Shown here in pieces: positions 16,884 to 25,984 of a DNA stretch of 64,000 nt. Each line of letters starts with the position of its first letter. Positions within the stretch are counted from its first letter, which is position 1. The stretch comes from an uncultured Dorea sp. (GTDB lineage Bacteria > Bacillota > Clostridia > Lachnospirales > Lachnospiraceae), in NCBI RefSeq assembly GCF_934294775.1, contig NZ_CAKRAH010000004.1:1-64000 (forward strand), written 5' to 3'. The position numbers and the translations under genes were made by a program. Under the pieces are notes generated by a model. The model ran no database searches, had not been told where the DNA came from, and saw only the letters and a program-made list of their open reading frames with translations.

Positions 16884-16927
16884 AAAAAAGATTACCGGAC
16901 GAAAAACGAATTCCGGTAATCTTTTTT
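16884..16927. terminator. Bidirectional terminator between map and the GH13 gene
   Basis: GATTACCGGA (16890-16899) pairs with TCCGGTAATC (16912-16921), with A6 before and T6 after, so it works in both directions for the convergent genes. Confidence 0.92.
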
Positions 16928-16989
16928 ATTTTTCAATCGATTCACAGCTTTCCGGTATCTCCGGAGCTGATTATCATTCATATTTCACT

Positions 16990-19059
16990 TTATAAAATAT
17001 ACAGCCAGTCATGATCTTCATCATTTCTCATACCAAGTATCAGTGCAGAATGCGGACCCATGTTAGCAACCACTTCGCCGTCTTCTACAATGTACTCTTC
17101 GTACTCTGTCGTGTATCCTTCTTTGTAAGAATACAGAAGACGTTTCATACGGTATTTTGCCGGAATCTCAGCCTCCCATACCGGAACCTTTACTTCCGTA
17201 CGTTCACTTCCGTTATTGATCACAACCACTACACGGTCATGTTCTTTGAATCTTGCATAAGATAAGATATTTTCCTCTCCTCCAAGGATCTTAAGCGAAC
17301 CTGTCCGAAGCGCCGGATGTTCTTTGTGGATACGGATTGCATCTTTGTGGAATGCGATCAGTTCTTTATCTTCATGGCCCCACGGATAAGTTCTTCTGTT
17401 ATCCGGATCCGTGAATCCACAGACACCGGCCTCATCACCATAATATACCGTCGGAGCTCCTACCCATGTCATCTGCATAACAACGGCTTCTCTCATAACC
17501 GCCTTGTTCACATATGCGTTCGCAGCCTCTGATCCGAGATGTTCCACACGTCCCACCATATGATTGGTTCTTGTCAGGAATCGCGAGTGATCATGGTTCG
17601 AAAGTTCATTCATCGCAACCTGCAGAGACGGTGTCAGCATATTCGACATATGATGTGCCATCGATCCGATAAAATTATCAACATTGCCAAGAAGTTCTTC
17701 TCTTGCTTCATCGCTGTGCTTTTCCATGCCCGTAAGGAACCAGGTCACCGGCTCCATGAATGCATCATAGTTCATAACCGTATCCCACTCATCACCGCGC
17801 AGCCAGTCACTTGGATCACCGTAATGTTCTGCAAGGATCAGTGCATTTGGATTGGCATGTTTTACTGCTCTTCGGAATTCTTTCCAGAAGTTGTGGTTGT
17901 AAGAATTACTGCGTCCCAGGTCTGCTGCCACATCCAGACGCCATCCGTCTACATTATACGGCGGGGATACCCATTTTCGTCCGATGTAGAGAATATAATT
18001 TTCCAGTTTTACCGAATCTTCGTAATTCAGCTTCGGCAGTGTATCATGCCCCCACCATCCGTCGTAATTGCCGTTGTACGGCCAGTCCTGCGGGTTCTCT
18101 TTGAAGAACCGGAAGTAACTTCTATATGGGCTGTCCGCCGATACATATGCACCCGGCTCATAATCTTTCTCACCTTCATAGATTCTCTCACGGTCCATCC
18201 ATTTGTTAAAGGAACCACAATGATTGAAGACTCCATCCAGAATAATCTTCATACCACGGCGGTGCAATTCTTCTACCAGCTTAATGAACAACTGATTACT
18301 TGCTTCCAGATTCTTAAGTCCGGTTGTACGTTTTTTGTACATCGTTGCCTGACTGTTATCAGTCACGCCCTGCGGAAGTACTTCTCCTCCATCATCTACG
18401 ATTTTTCCATAATGCGGATCAATATAATCATAATCCTGTATATCATACTTGTGATTTGACGGCGACACAAATAATGGATTAAAGTACAGGACTTCCACAC
18501 CAAGATCCTGCAGGTAGTCCAGTTTGTCGATAACTCCCTGTAAGTCTCCTCCGTAGAATTCCCTCACACCCATATTGGCCGGATATTTATCCCAGTTTGT
18601 TACTTTCTGTGAATAATCCCCGATGTAAAAATATTCATTCGTCTCTACATCATTGGACTTATCCCCGTTATAAAAGCGGTCTGTAAATATCTGATACATA
18701 ACCGCTCCTTTTGCCCAGTCCGGTGTGGAAAATCCCGGTACTACAACAAAATCATAGTACTCAAGGATCTCACGTGATACTCCACATCGTCCATAATAAT
18801 ATTTTTCTTTTCCAGACTGTACTTCAAAACAATATCTGAAAGGATCTGCTCCCAGACGTGTCTCATAGATGTAATAATCAAACTCTCCCTGTGTGCGTTC
18901 TTTTTCCATTATCTGTGTGCCAGTTGATGTCACAAGCCCTACTCTGTCTACATCATCCTTCGCCGTTCTGAACCGGAATGTTACCAGTTCGTTTTCCTTC
19001 GGTTCCGGGGGGTATACATACCCTTCTGTTCCATCGCAAAATAAAGCTGCTTTATTCAT
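16990..19059 (-). CDS. GH13-family alpha-glycosidase (neopullulanase/maltogenic type)
   Basis: 689 residues, no signal peptide, so cytoplasmic. An N-terminal beta domain (about 1-115) is followed by the catalytic barrel. All four GH13 regions are present: DGVFNH (I), GWRLDVAAD with the nucleophile Asp (II), ILAEHYGD with the acid/base Glu (III) and LSNHDHSRF (IV). A C-terminal beta domain starts at about residue 590. It probably hydrolyses alpha-1,4 and perhaps alpha-1,6 links in imported maltodextrins or cyclodextrins. Last gene after ftsH, 48 bases downstream of it, so possibly cotranscribed. Confidence 0.88.
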   Translation of the reverse strand: MNKAALFCDGTEGYVYPPEPKENELVTFRFRTAKDDVDRVGLVTSTGTQIMEKERTQGEFDYYIYETRLGADPFRYCFEVQSGKEKYYYGRCGVSREILEYYDFVVVPGFSTPDWAKGAVMYQIFTDRFYNGDKSNDVETNEYFYIGDYSQKVTNWDKYPANMGVREFYGGDLQGVIDKLDYLQDLGVEVLYFNPLFVSPSNHKYDIQDYDYIDPHYGKIVDDGGEVLPQGVTDNSQATMYKKRTTGLKNLEASNQLFIKLVEELHRRGMKIILDGVFNHCGSFNKWMDRERIYEGEKDYEPGAYVSADSPYRSYFRFFKENPQDWPYNGNYDGWWGHDTLPKLNYEDSVKLENYILYIGRKWVSPPYNVDGWRLDVAADLGRSNSYNHNFWKEFRRAVKHANPNALILAEHYGDPSDWLRGDEWDTVMNYDAFMEPVTWFLTGMEKHSDEAREELLGNVDNFIGSMAHHMSNMLTPSLQVAMNELSNHDHSRFLTRTNHMVGRVEHLGSEAANAYVNKAVMREAVVMQMTWVGAPTVYYGDEAGVCGFTDPDNRRTYPWGHEDKELIAFHKDAIRIHKEHPALRTGSLKILGGEENILSYARFKEHDRVVVVINNGSERTEVKVPVWEAEIPAKYRMKRLLYSYKEGYTTEYEEYIVEDGEVVANMGPHSALILGMRNDEDHDWLYIL

Positions 19060-19107
19060 ATAACTAACACCTCTCTCATTTTTTGCCCCCGGAAGGGAGC
19101 GTTTCTT

Positions 19108-20952
19108 CTAGTCTTCCGATACATCTTCCGGGAACAGCGCTTCAAATTCTTCTCTGGAAATCTTCTCTTTTTCGAGCAGAAGATCTGCGCATGCATGCAG
19201 TACATCATCATATTTTCTAATAATATGCCGTGCTCTGTCATAACATTCATCAATAATTCTTTTTACTTCCTGGTCAATGACTGTGGCTACACCTTCACCA
19301 TAACCTCTTGCCGTATGCGCCAGGTCTCTTCCGATAAACACCTCATTATTGTCATCATCATAGTTGATAAGTCCAACTGCTTCTGACATACCAAACTTCG
19401 TAACCATGGATTTTGCAAGTCCGGTTGCCTGTTTGATATCCTGGGATGCTCCGGTCGTAATATCATCAAACACTTCCTCTTCGGCTACACGTCCGCCAAG
19501 CGATACCGTAATATCCTGAAGCATTTTTCCTTTTGTATTAAACATTTCGTCTTTTTCCGGAAGCGGCATTGTATATCCACCTGCACTTCCGGTCGGAATG
19601 ATAGATACACTGTACACAGGTCCTACATCCGGAAGCACATGGAATAAAATTGCGTGTCCTGCTTCGTGGAATGCCGTGATCCGTCTTTCTTTTTCGGAAA
19701 TCACACGACTCTTCTTCTCTGCACCAATTCCGACTTTTACAAATGCTTTCTTAATATCATCCTGTTTTAAGAAAACTCTGTTATCTTTTGCCGCAAGAAT
19801 TGCCGCCTCATTCAGAAGGTTCTCAAGATCCGCTCCTGTGAATCCTGCTGTTGTCTGTGCAATCTGCTGAAGATCAATCTCTTCACTTAATGGTTTACCT
19901 TTTGCATGAACCTTAAGGATCTCTTCACGGCCTTTGATATCCGGTCTTCCAACCATAACTTTACGGTCGAATCGTCCCGGACGTAAGATCGCCGGATCGA
20001 GGATATCTACACGGTTCGTTGCTGCCATTACGATGATTCCTTCGTTAACACCAAATCCATCCATCTCTACCAGTAACTGATTGAGTGTCTGCTCTCGTTC
20101 ATCATGGCCACCGCCCATTCCGGTTCCACGGCGTCTTGCAACTGCATCAATCTCATCGATGAAGATGATACATGGTGCGTTCTTCTTCGCTTCCTCGAAC
20201 AGGTCTCTGACACGTGATGCTCCGACACCGACAAACATTTCCACAAAGTCAGATCCGGAGATGGTAAAGAACGGAACTCCTGCTTCGCCGGCTACTGCTT
20301 TTGCAAGCAAAGTTTTACCGGTTCCCGGAGGGCCTACTAGCAGAACTCCTTTTGGAATTCTTGCACCTACCTGGATATATTTCTTCGGAGATTTTAAGAA
20401 ATCAACGATCTCTTCCAGCTCTTCTTTTTCTTCCTCCAGGCCTGCCACCTGTTCAAATGTAACTTTCTTATCACGGTCTGTGCTCAGTCTTGCACGGCTC
20501 TTTCCAAAGTTCATAGCCTTTGTATTCGCCCCGCCTCCCTGACGATTCATAAGACCAAAGATCAGAAATACTCCAAGCAGCGTAAGGATAACCGGGAGAA
20601 ATGTTGTAGCCGCCCAGCTATCCTGTGGAATATCCGGCATGGTATAGTCCACATTCTGGTCTTTCAGATAATCCTGAATCTCATTTACATCAGAGACATA
20701 CAGATATCTTATATTATCTGAACTGTCGTCTCCTTTTAACTCAATCTCAAGCCGTCCTGTCGGAACGCTCTTATTCTGATTCACTTCAACCGATTCAATC
20801 TTATCTTTCTGAACCAGCTGTTGAAATTCCTTCCAGGAGATTTCTTTTTCCCGTTGATCAAACTGATTGGTGAACCACAGTGCAGCAAATAAAAATACCA
20901 CAAACACCAGAAGTACCGCTCCATTCAGTCCTCTCGCTTTCTTATTATTCAA
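19108..20952 (-). CDS. ftsH: ATP-dependent zinc metalloprotease FtsH
   Basis: 614 residues. Two membrane helices (about 11-28 and 112-130) flank a small extracytoplasmic domain. AAA+ domain: Walker A VGPPGTGKT, Walker B IIFIDEIDA and the second region of homology ATNRVDILDPAILRPGRFDR. The zinc protease motif is HEAGH, with the third ligand downstream. It degrades unneeded or misfolded membrane and cytosolic proteins. It lies in the conserved order tilS-hpt-ftsH. Confidence 0.97.
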   Translation of the reverse strand: MNNKKARGLNGAVLLVFVVFLFAALWFTNQFDQREKEISWKEFQQLVQKDKIESVEVNQNKSVPTGRLEIELKGDDSSDNIRYLYVSDVNEIQDYLKDQNVDYTMPDIPQDSWAATTFLPVILTLLGVFLIFGLMNRQGGGANTKAMNFGKSRARLSTDRDKKVTFEQVAGLEEEKEELEEIVDFLKSPKKYIQVGARIPKGVLLVGPPGTGKTLLAKAVAGEAGVPFFTISGSDFVEMFVGVGASRVRDLFEEAKKNAPCIIFIDEIDAVARRRGTGMGGGHDEREQTLNQLLVEMDGFGVNEGIIVMAATNRVDILDPAILRPGRFDRKVMVGRPDIKGREEILKVHAKGKPLSEEIDLQQIAQTTAGFTGADLENLLNEAAILAAKDNRVFLKQDDIKKAFVKVGIGAEKKSRVISEKERRITAFHEAGHAILFHVLPDVGPVYSVSIIPTGSAGGYTMPLPEKDEMFNTKGKMLQDITVSLGGRVAEEEVFDDITTGASQDIKQATGLAKSMVTKFGMSEAVGLINYDDDNNEVFIGRDLAHTARGYGEGVATVIDQEVKRIIDECYDRARHIIRKYDDVLHACADLLLEKEKISREEFEALFPEDVSED

Positions 20953-20979
20953 TTTTCAGGCTCCTTTCTTGTAACGCGC

Positions 20980-21507
20980 CTATTCTACGCCTTCTACCAC
21001 TCCGATGAATGGAAGATTTCTGTATCTTTGCGCATAGTCAAGACCATATCCCACTACGAATTCATCCGGGATATTGAATCCGACATAATCTACTTTCACG
21101 TCTTTTACTCGTCTTTCCGGTTTATCAAGTAATGTACAAAGCTTCATGCTCTTTGGATTTCTCTTAGATAAAATGTCCATCAGATAATACAGTGTTCTTC
21201 CAGAGTCGATAATATCCTCTACGATCAATACATCTTTTCCTTCCAGGCTTTCATCCAGGTCTTTTGCGATCTTAACTACACCGCTTGACTTGGTTCCGTC
21301 ACCGTAACTGCTGACGCTCATGAAGTCCATAGATACCGGCACTGTAATTCTCTTAGCCAGTTCACACATAAAGAACACGCCGCCCTTTAATACACAGATC
21401 AGATGTACCTGTTTTCCGGCATAGTCTTTGCTGATCTGCTCTCCAAGCTCTTTGATTCTCTTTGCAACATCCTCTTCTGGGACCAATACTTTAACATTCT
21501 CTGCCAT
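20980..21507 (-). CDS. hpt: Hypoxanthine phosphoribosyltransferase
   Basis: 175 residues. Purine salvage enzyme that joins hypoxanthine or guanine to PRPP. The PRPP-binding loop is VLIVEDIIDSGRTLYYL, with the flexible-loop Ser-Tyr pair in SVSSYGDGTKSSG and the base-binding region KVDYVGFNIPDEFVVGYGLDY. It overlaps the 3' end of tilS by 17 bases, as in many Firmicutes, so the two are coupled. Confidence 0.95.
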   Translation of the reverse strand: MAENVKVLVPEEDVAKRIKELGEQISKDYAGKQVHLICVLKGGVFFMCELAKRITVPVSMDFMSVSSYGDGTKSSGVVKIAKDLDESLEGKDVLIVEDIIDSGRTLYYLMDILSKRNPKSMKLCTLLDKPERRVKDVKVDYVGFNIPDEFVVGYGLDYAQRYRNLPFIGVVEGVE

Positions 21508-22858
21508 CTTTTTCTCCTCCGCCTAATTTTATTTCCAGAATTCTTCTGGTTTTATCTGTAACCTGATATGCCTGATTCTGCCTGTATCCAATGATCCAGA
21601 GTATGTGGCTGCCATCTGCTGCCAGCCAGATCTTCTCTCTGTCTTCCCGGGGAACCTTTACATTTGTAAAATACTTTTTCAGGCTCTGCGTCCCACCGTT
21701 TTTATCAATTGTGATATAGTCTCCAGGCTGTTTATGTCTTATTTTTACAGTATTTTCAATTATATCATAGTCAAACCATTTCGTGTAGGCTTTTTTAGGA
21801 AATGCACGGGTTCCTGGTGTTCTTTCGAATACCCGCATCACCGTCTTTTGTTCTTCTCCTCCATCTTCCGGCATTCCCCGGTATATTCTGACACCTTCAT
21901 AGCACCTCTTTGCACGAACTTCATATGGGAGCATGATCTGCCGTCCCGTCTGCCGTCCGAATAATTCCATTACCATTCTTACATGCACCTGTTCGATATC
22001 TTTCCTGTGTCCCGCCACCTCGCAGAGCACCTCATGTATCAGAAATGACCGCACCGTCTCATGCACTTTAAGAAATTCCTGTTCCAGTATCATTACTTCT
22101 GCATACCCCGGACCATTCCGACTCTTCGTACAGACCTTCCTGCACCGGCTTACTTCCGATTCTACAAACGTAAGAACCGAACGCATCAGTTCTGTCGTCT
22201 CCGCAATGTGTTCAACCGCCTGTGTGTTGATTTCTTCTTCCAGATATGGAATGACATGATTCCGGATACGATTTCTTGTATAATGATCCTCCAGATTGGT
22301 CTCATCTGTACAATACAAGATTCCCTGTTCTTCCAGATACGATTCAATCTCATGGCGCCTTACGCAAAGCAGCGGTCTTATATAAGGACCTTCAACCGGG
22401 CTGATCCCGCAGATCCCCCGGAGACCACACCCCCTGCTCAGATTCCATAATAATGTCTCCGCATTATCATTCTGATGATGTGCCAGCGCAATCCTGGTTC
22501 CCTGCTTTTCCTTTCTCACCCGTTCAAATACAGCTCTTCTTACATTTCTTCCCGCTTCTTCGACGGTCAGCTTCTGTTCCGCCGCATAAGCTTTTACATC
22601 TTCATGTGCCACATACAGTTCAACGCCATATTCTTCACACAATCTTTTTACATATCTCTCATCTGCATCTGCGCTTTCTCCACGCAGACCGTGATGTACA
22701 TGCACCGCTGTCAATGTCAGATTATATACTTTTTTCAGCCTGATAAGCATGAAAAGAAGGCATACCGAGTCAGCTCCTCCTGATACGCCCACAATCACAT
22801 GATCCTTTTCCTGCAACATATGATATTTTTCTACATATGCCTTTATACGTTGATACAT
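21491..22858 (-). CDS. tilS: tRNA(Ile)-lysidine synthase
   Basis: 455 residues. Converts C34 of the isoleucine CAU anticodon to lysidine. The PP-loop is VGVSGGADSVCLL near residue 25. The N-terminal N-type ATP pyrophosphatase domain (about 1-215) is followed by the substrate-specificity and C-terminal domains (KIRHKQPGDYITIDKNGGTQSLKKYF, about 375-400). It lies between the spoIIE-like gene and hpt. Confidence 0.95.
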   Translation of the reverse strand: MYQRIKAYVEKYHMLQEKDHVIVGVSGGADSVCLLFMLIRLKKVYNLTLTAVHVHHGLRGESADADERYVKRLCEEYGVELYVAHEDVKAYAAEQKLTVEEAGRNVRRAVFERVRKEKQGTRIALAHHQNDNAETLLWNLSRGCGLRGICGISPVEGPYIRPLLCVRRHEIESYLEEQGILYCTDETNLEDHYTRNRIRNHVIPYLEEEINTQAVEHIAETTELMRSVLTFVESEVSRCRKVCTKSRNGPGYAEVMILEQEFLKVHETVRSFLIHEVLCEVAGHRKDIEQVHVRMVMELFGRQTGRQIMLPYEVRAKRCYEGVRIYRGMPEDGGEEQKTVMRVFERTPGTRAFPKKAYTKWFDYDIIENTVKIRHKQPGDYITIDKNGGTQSLKKYFTNVKVPREDREKIWLAADGSHILWIIGYRQNQAYQVTDKTRRILEIKLGGGEKDGREC

Positions 22859-22886
22859 TTTTTTATCCTTCTATATTCTTTCCATC

Positions 22887-22921
22887 AGAGCATGTCTGAA
22901 AATGCTTTTTGAACACGCTCT
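22887..22921. repeat. Short palindromic repeat, family B, copy 3
   Basis: A 35-base hairpin: AGAGCATGTCTGAAA at the left, reverse complement AGAGCGTGTTCAAAA at the right; the arms differ only by transitions. It looks like an internally deleted copy of the elements at 3734 and 35814. It sits between the spoIIE-like gene and tilS. Confidence 0.6.
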
Positions 22922-22965
22922 AAAATCTGGTATCTCCTTAAATATATATAATTTCACCTTGAAAG

Positions 22966-24369
22966 TCAAATTCTCCAGATCCCGATCACCATTATTGTCA
23001 TGTCATCTAACGGCATTTCCCCCGAGCATTTCAGCACTTCTCCCAATATATTCCGGGCAAATTCTTTGGGATTGACACTTTCTTCGTTCCTGATAAATTC
23101 TATCATCTTCTCTTCCTGGTCTCCCACCGGCAATGCATCCATCACACCATCCGTCACCATAATAACAAAATCTCCGGACTCCAGATCCATCCTCTCTTTG
23201 TCGATCTCTATATTCTGGATCACGCCAATCGGGAGTGTTGTGGACTTTACCGTTCCGACTTCTTCTCCTTTTTTTATAAATGTTGTACATGCCCCGGCTT
23301 TTACAAACTCGCAGCTTCCCTGATACAGATCAAACAGACAGACATCCATGGTACAGAATTTTACCTCTTCTCTTCCGATCACAAGGGCCGTATTCATAAG
23401 CTGCAGTGCTGTATCTGCCGGAAATCCAGCTTCCAGAAGTTCTTCTAACATCTCTACCACCATTGTACTGTCACGGAACGCTTCTTCTCCCGATCCCATT
23501 CCATCCGAAAGCGCCACTCCCTTTTTTCCGCCCGGAAGATCTTTCATAAGAAATGTATCTCCGGATATCTGGCTGCAGTCTTTTCCGATTCTGGCAACTC
23601 CCTGCAGCGTCTGGAAAACTGCTCCTTCTATGCATGCAACCGTCCCGTATTCTTCACCCACGACCAGACGCTCCCCCTGTCTTGGGATCATGGATTTTCC
23701 GAGACATTTTCCTACCAAATGTGCAACATCTTTTGCAAATACAACTCTTCCTTTTGTCGCCTTTAATGTCAGATGCACTTCGTATCGTCCCTGTGATGTC
23801 ATATAAAAGACTGCAAAGAGAAGTTTCATATCTTCTTTTTTCAGTGCGGCTTTTATTCTTTTTTCCAGATAATCATCCTGGAAAATACCGGCATCCAGTT
23901 CCCTCGTTGTATACTGGATCATCTTCGCAAAGCTTGTCAGCTGTCTTGCATACCCTTCTCTTGCCTGGATCATCCTGTGGTTCCAGAACAGGATCTGTTT
24001 TGCATTTTCGAATAGTTCCAGACTCTCTCTTAAGAATCTTGGTGCCATCTGGCACTGCCTCTTCAAGCGCCTTTTTAATTCTATATTCAACTCCGCACCA
24101 TATTCTTCTGCCGTACACAGAATCTCATACATCATCTGATATGTCCTCGCCCTACGGTCGCCGAGGCACTCCCTTTTCCAGTCACATCCGGTACATACCT
24201 TATCCGTTACCTTTTCGAACATCTCATCCAGTTCTTCTTTTGATAACGTCCCTTTATATTTTTCCATATTCAGAAATGTTCTGGACAAATGCTCCAAAGA
24301 AGATGCAAATTTGTCCATCTGTATAACGTATGGATTCACAAATACTTCCTGATCTTTTATCTCTTCCAT
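22966..24369 (-). CDS. SpoIIE-family protein phosphatase lacking the membrane domain
   Basis: 467 residues. The C-terminal half (about 245-465) is a PP2C/SpoIIE serine phosphatase with metal-site motifs VALSDGMGSGEEA and VMVTDGVMDAL. The N-terminal part (about 1-230) matches the SpoIIE central region, including CTGCDWKREC. Bacillus SpoIIE has about 827 residues with ten membrane helices first; none are here. AGGAGATG 8 bases before the ATG and a terminator upstream show that the gene truly starts here. It should dephosphorylate an anti-anti-sigma factor (SpoIIAA type) in the forespore. The position upstream of tilS-hpt-ftsH matches Bacillus spoIIE. Confidence 0.88.
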   Translation of the reverse strand: MEEIKDQEVFVNPYVIQMDKFASSLEHLSRTFLNMEKYKGTLSKEELDEMFEKVTDKVCTGCDWKRECLGDRRARTYQMMYEILCTAEEYGAELNIELKRRLKRQCQMAPRFLRESLELFENAKQILFWNHRMIQAREGYARQLTSFAKMIQYTTRELDAGIFQDDYLEKRIKAALKKEDMKLLFAVFYMTSQGRYEVHLTLKATKGRVVFAKDVAHLVGKCLGKSMIPRQGERLVVGEEYGTVACIEGAVFQTLQGVARIGKDCSQISGDTFLMKDLPGGKKGVALSDGMGSGEEAFRDSTMVVEMLEELLEAGFPADTALQLMNTALVIGREEVKFCTMDVCLFDLYQGSCEFVKAGACTTFIKKGEEVGTVKSTTLPIGVIQNIEIDKERMDLESGDFVIMVTDGVMDALPVGDQEEKMIEFIRNEESVNPKEFARNILGEVLKCSGEMPLDDMTIMVIGIWRI

Positions 24370-24426
24370 CTTTTCATCTCCTTTTTTTCATAATGTACAG
24401 GGAATCTGCCACTCGCAGCTCATTAC

Positions 24427-24468
24427 GGATGCTTTGGCAACTGGCCAGCTTCTCTTGCATACTTTGGC
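24427..24468. repeat. Palindromic repeat family C, partial copy
   Basis: The stretch CAGCTTCTCTTGCATACTTT followed by GGC shares TTCTCTTGCATAC with 41760-41771 and TTTCTTGCATACTTTGGC with 8028-8044. It lies between the divIC terminator and the spoIIE-like gene. Confidence 0.45.
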
Positions 24469-24477
24469 TTCAAAAAA

Positions 24478-24512
24478 AGAAAAAAGCTTCAGGAATCTTT
24501 CCTGAAGCTTAT
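24478..24512 (-). terminator. Terminator after the divIC-like gene
   Basis: Minus strand AAGCTTCAGGAA (24499-24510) pairs with TTCCTGAAGCTT (24484-24495) over an AGA loop, followed by a T-rich run. It separates the yab-divIC unit from the spoIIE-like gene. Confidence 0.9.
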
Positions 24513-24522
24513 CTTTTGTCTG

Positions 24523-24888
24523 CTATTTTGCTTTGAAAATAATCTCGTTGTCATATACAAGTCCTAACTTGTTCTTTGCAACATCTTCTATGTACTTGTC
24601 TGTTCCGACATATTTGTCTAATTCATCAATCTCTTTTGTGCGTTCTTTCTCCGCCTTGATCTGCTGTTTCAATTCTGTCTGCTGTGCCAGGTATTCTTTA
24701 TTCTTTTCTTTGATCGCCATACCTTTCACTGTTACTACGACTGCTAACAACAGAACAACTGCACAAATCGCCAGCACACTCTGCATATGGTTCTGATAAC
24801 GCCTGCGCTGCCGTTTTTTGCGGTTTCTCTGTTTTGTATCATTCATTGTTTTATTCACCTTATTTTTGCATTCTGCCCGCTCACTCAT
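24523..24888 (-). CDS. DivIC/FtsB-family septum formation protein
   Basis: 121 residues from the ATG at 24888; a start at 24846 with AAGGTG upstream would give 107 and is equally possible. A basic cytoplasmic stretch (RNRKKRQRRR) precedes one membrane helix (about 38-57), then a coiled coil (KEKNKEYLAQQTELKQQIK) and a short C-terminal region YVGTDKYIEDVAKNKLGLV, the mark of the family. It helps recruit division proteins at the septum. Its place after yabP-yabQ and before the spoIIE-like gene matches Bacillus divIC. Confidence 0.85.
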   Translation of the reverse strand: MSERAECKNKVNKTMNDTKQRNRKKRQRRRYQNHMQSVLAICAVVLLLAVVVTVKGMAIKEKNKEYLAQQTELKQQIKAEKERTKEIDELDKYVGTDKYIEDVAKNKLGLVYDNEIIFKAK

Positions 24889-24965
24889 CTGGTCATTACT
24901 TCCATTCTATCTTCTTTACTGTCCTTTTTCAAGTGCTTCCGCCAAAATGCCGTTTCTCCTGTATA

Positions 24966-25256
24966 CTATTTTCTATAAATCTTTTCCATATGAACGATAA
25001 TGACAGACATGGCTGTTACCCCAGCCGCAAGTCCTAATATGATATACCAGCGTATCTCACCGTTACTTATATGATATATCTGAACAAATAAAAAAACTGC
25101 TGTTCCAATCCAGTAAAACAGATCTTCCAGCTCTATCACCCAGTGCGTATGATGTACAATCTCCCTGAAACAGCTCAGGCACCGATACATAAGCCGCACA
25201 ATTCCACCGGACAAAACTGCGGTCAGGAATACTATGATCTCCCTTTGGATTCCCAT
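24966..25256 (-). CDS. yabQ: Spore cortex biosynthesis protein YabQ
   Basis: 96 residues with three hydrophobic segments (about 5-22, 45-62 and 70-88) and the family pattern DLFYWIGTAVFLF. Bacillus YabQ is about 210 residues, but short clostridial forms exist. YabQ is a forespore-surrounding membrane protein needed for cortex formation. It lies between yabP and the divIC-like gene, the same order as in Bacillus. Confidence 0.8.
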   Translation of the reverse strand: MGIQREIIVFLTAVLSGGIVRLMYRCLSCFREIVHHTHWVIELEDLFYWIGTAVFLFVQIYHISNGEIRWYIILGLAAGVTAMSVIIVHMEKIYRK

Positions 25257-25288
25257 CTTCTCCCTGCTTTCTGTGTGATCGTAAAAAG

Positions 25289-25582
25289 CTAGCGAAACAG
25301 CTTTCCAAACAGGCTTTCTGCCTGTTTTCCCGGCGTATGGATCTCTGAATATGCCACACTGTCTATATTTCCCGACAAATCAATCTCACCTTTTTCCAGA
25401 TTTACCCGGTTCACATGCAGATCCGTCCCTTTTACCATCAGCATCCCCTGTTCTGTCTCCAGGAGAATTTCGTTCAGGTTAAAGGACAGCACATCCAGAA
25501 CGCCTGTTACCAGACCGTTTTTTCTATTGTTCAACACTAATTTATGATTTTTTGATACTGCCGTCTGCTCCACAATCATCAC
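25289..25582 (-). CDS. yabP: Sporulation protein YabP
   Basis: 97 residues, no membrane segment. The YabP/YqfC fold pattern is visible: NHKLVLNNRKNGLVTGVLDVLSFN followed by ILLETEQGMLMVKGTDLHV. YabP and YabQ act together at the mother-cell side of the forespore membrane. A candidate sigma-E promoter lies upstream. Confidence 0.85.
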   Translation of the reverse strand: MMIVEQTAVSKNHKLVLNNRKNGLVTGVLDVLSFNLNEILLETEQGMLMVKGTDLHVNRVNLEKGEIDLSGNIDSVAYSEIHTPGKQAESLFGKLFR

Positions 25583-25596
25583 AACCTTTCTTAATA

Positions 25597-25626
25597 ATCA
25601 TATGAAAGGCTGCCGGCTTTTATACC
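25597..25626 (-). promoter_or_regulatory. Candidate sigma-E promoter of yabP
   Basis: Minus strand GGTATA (25621-25626) and CATATGAT (25597-25604) with a 16-base gap resemble the sigma-E pattern (ATA and CATACANT). It lies 15 bases before the yabP start. Regulation of yabP by sigma-E is known in Bacillus; its use here is inferred. Confidence 0.4.
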
Positions 25627-25645
25627 TGATGTGGTATACATCCTG

Positions 25646-25885
25646 TTAAATATACTTGAACAGTTCTCCGGCTTCTTCTTTTTTTGTCGTCTCTTTTATT
25701 CCAAGAACTTCTACTTTAACAGTTCTTGTTCCAAACTGGATCTCTATGATATCTCCGGCTTTTACCTTTACAGATGCCTTTGCCGGTTTCCCATTGACCA
25801 GCACTCTTCCTGCATCGCATGCCTCGTTTGCTACGGTGCGGCGTTTGATCAGTCTTGATACCTTTAAAAATTTGTCTAATCTCAT
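25646..25885 (-). CDS. S4-domain RNA-binding protein (RqcP/YabO, Hsp15 type)
   Basis: 79 residues made almost entirely of an S4 domain: MRLDKFLKVSRLIKRRTVANEACDAGRVLVNG. Bacillus RqcP (YabO), in the same chromosomal position before yabP, stabilises the P-site tRNA on obstructed 60S-like particles during C-terminal alanine tailing by RqcH. The same role is likely here. Confidence 0.85.
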   Translation of the reverse strand: MRLDKFLKVSRLIKRRTVANEACDAGRVLVNGKPAKASVKVKAGDIIEIQFGTRTVKVEVLGIKETTKKEEAGELFKYI

Positions 25886-25933
25886 GTCTTCCCTCTTCCA
25901 TCCGGTTCTTCAGTATCCGATGGCATACTTGAT

Positions 25934-25964
25934 AAAAAAACGGAGAGCGTACAGACACTCTCCG
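25934..25964 (-). terminator. Terminator of the HU gene
   Basis: Minus strand CGGAGAG (25958-25964) pairs with CTCTCCG (25941-25947), followed by T7, 20 bases after the hup stop codon. Confidence 0.9.
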
Positions 25965-25984
25965 GTATAATCATCTATAAAATA

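Noticed and set aside
19056..19253. Open frame of 65 codons on the minus strand between the GH13 gene and ftsH
   Set aside because: It lies almost wholly inside the 3' part of ftsH in another frame, with no ribosome site and no recognisable protein pattern.
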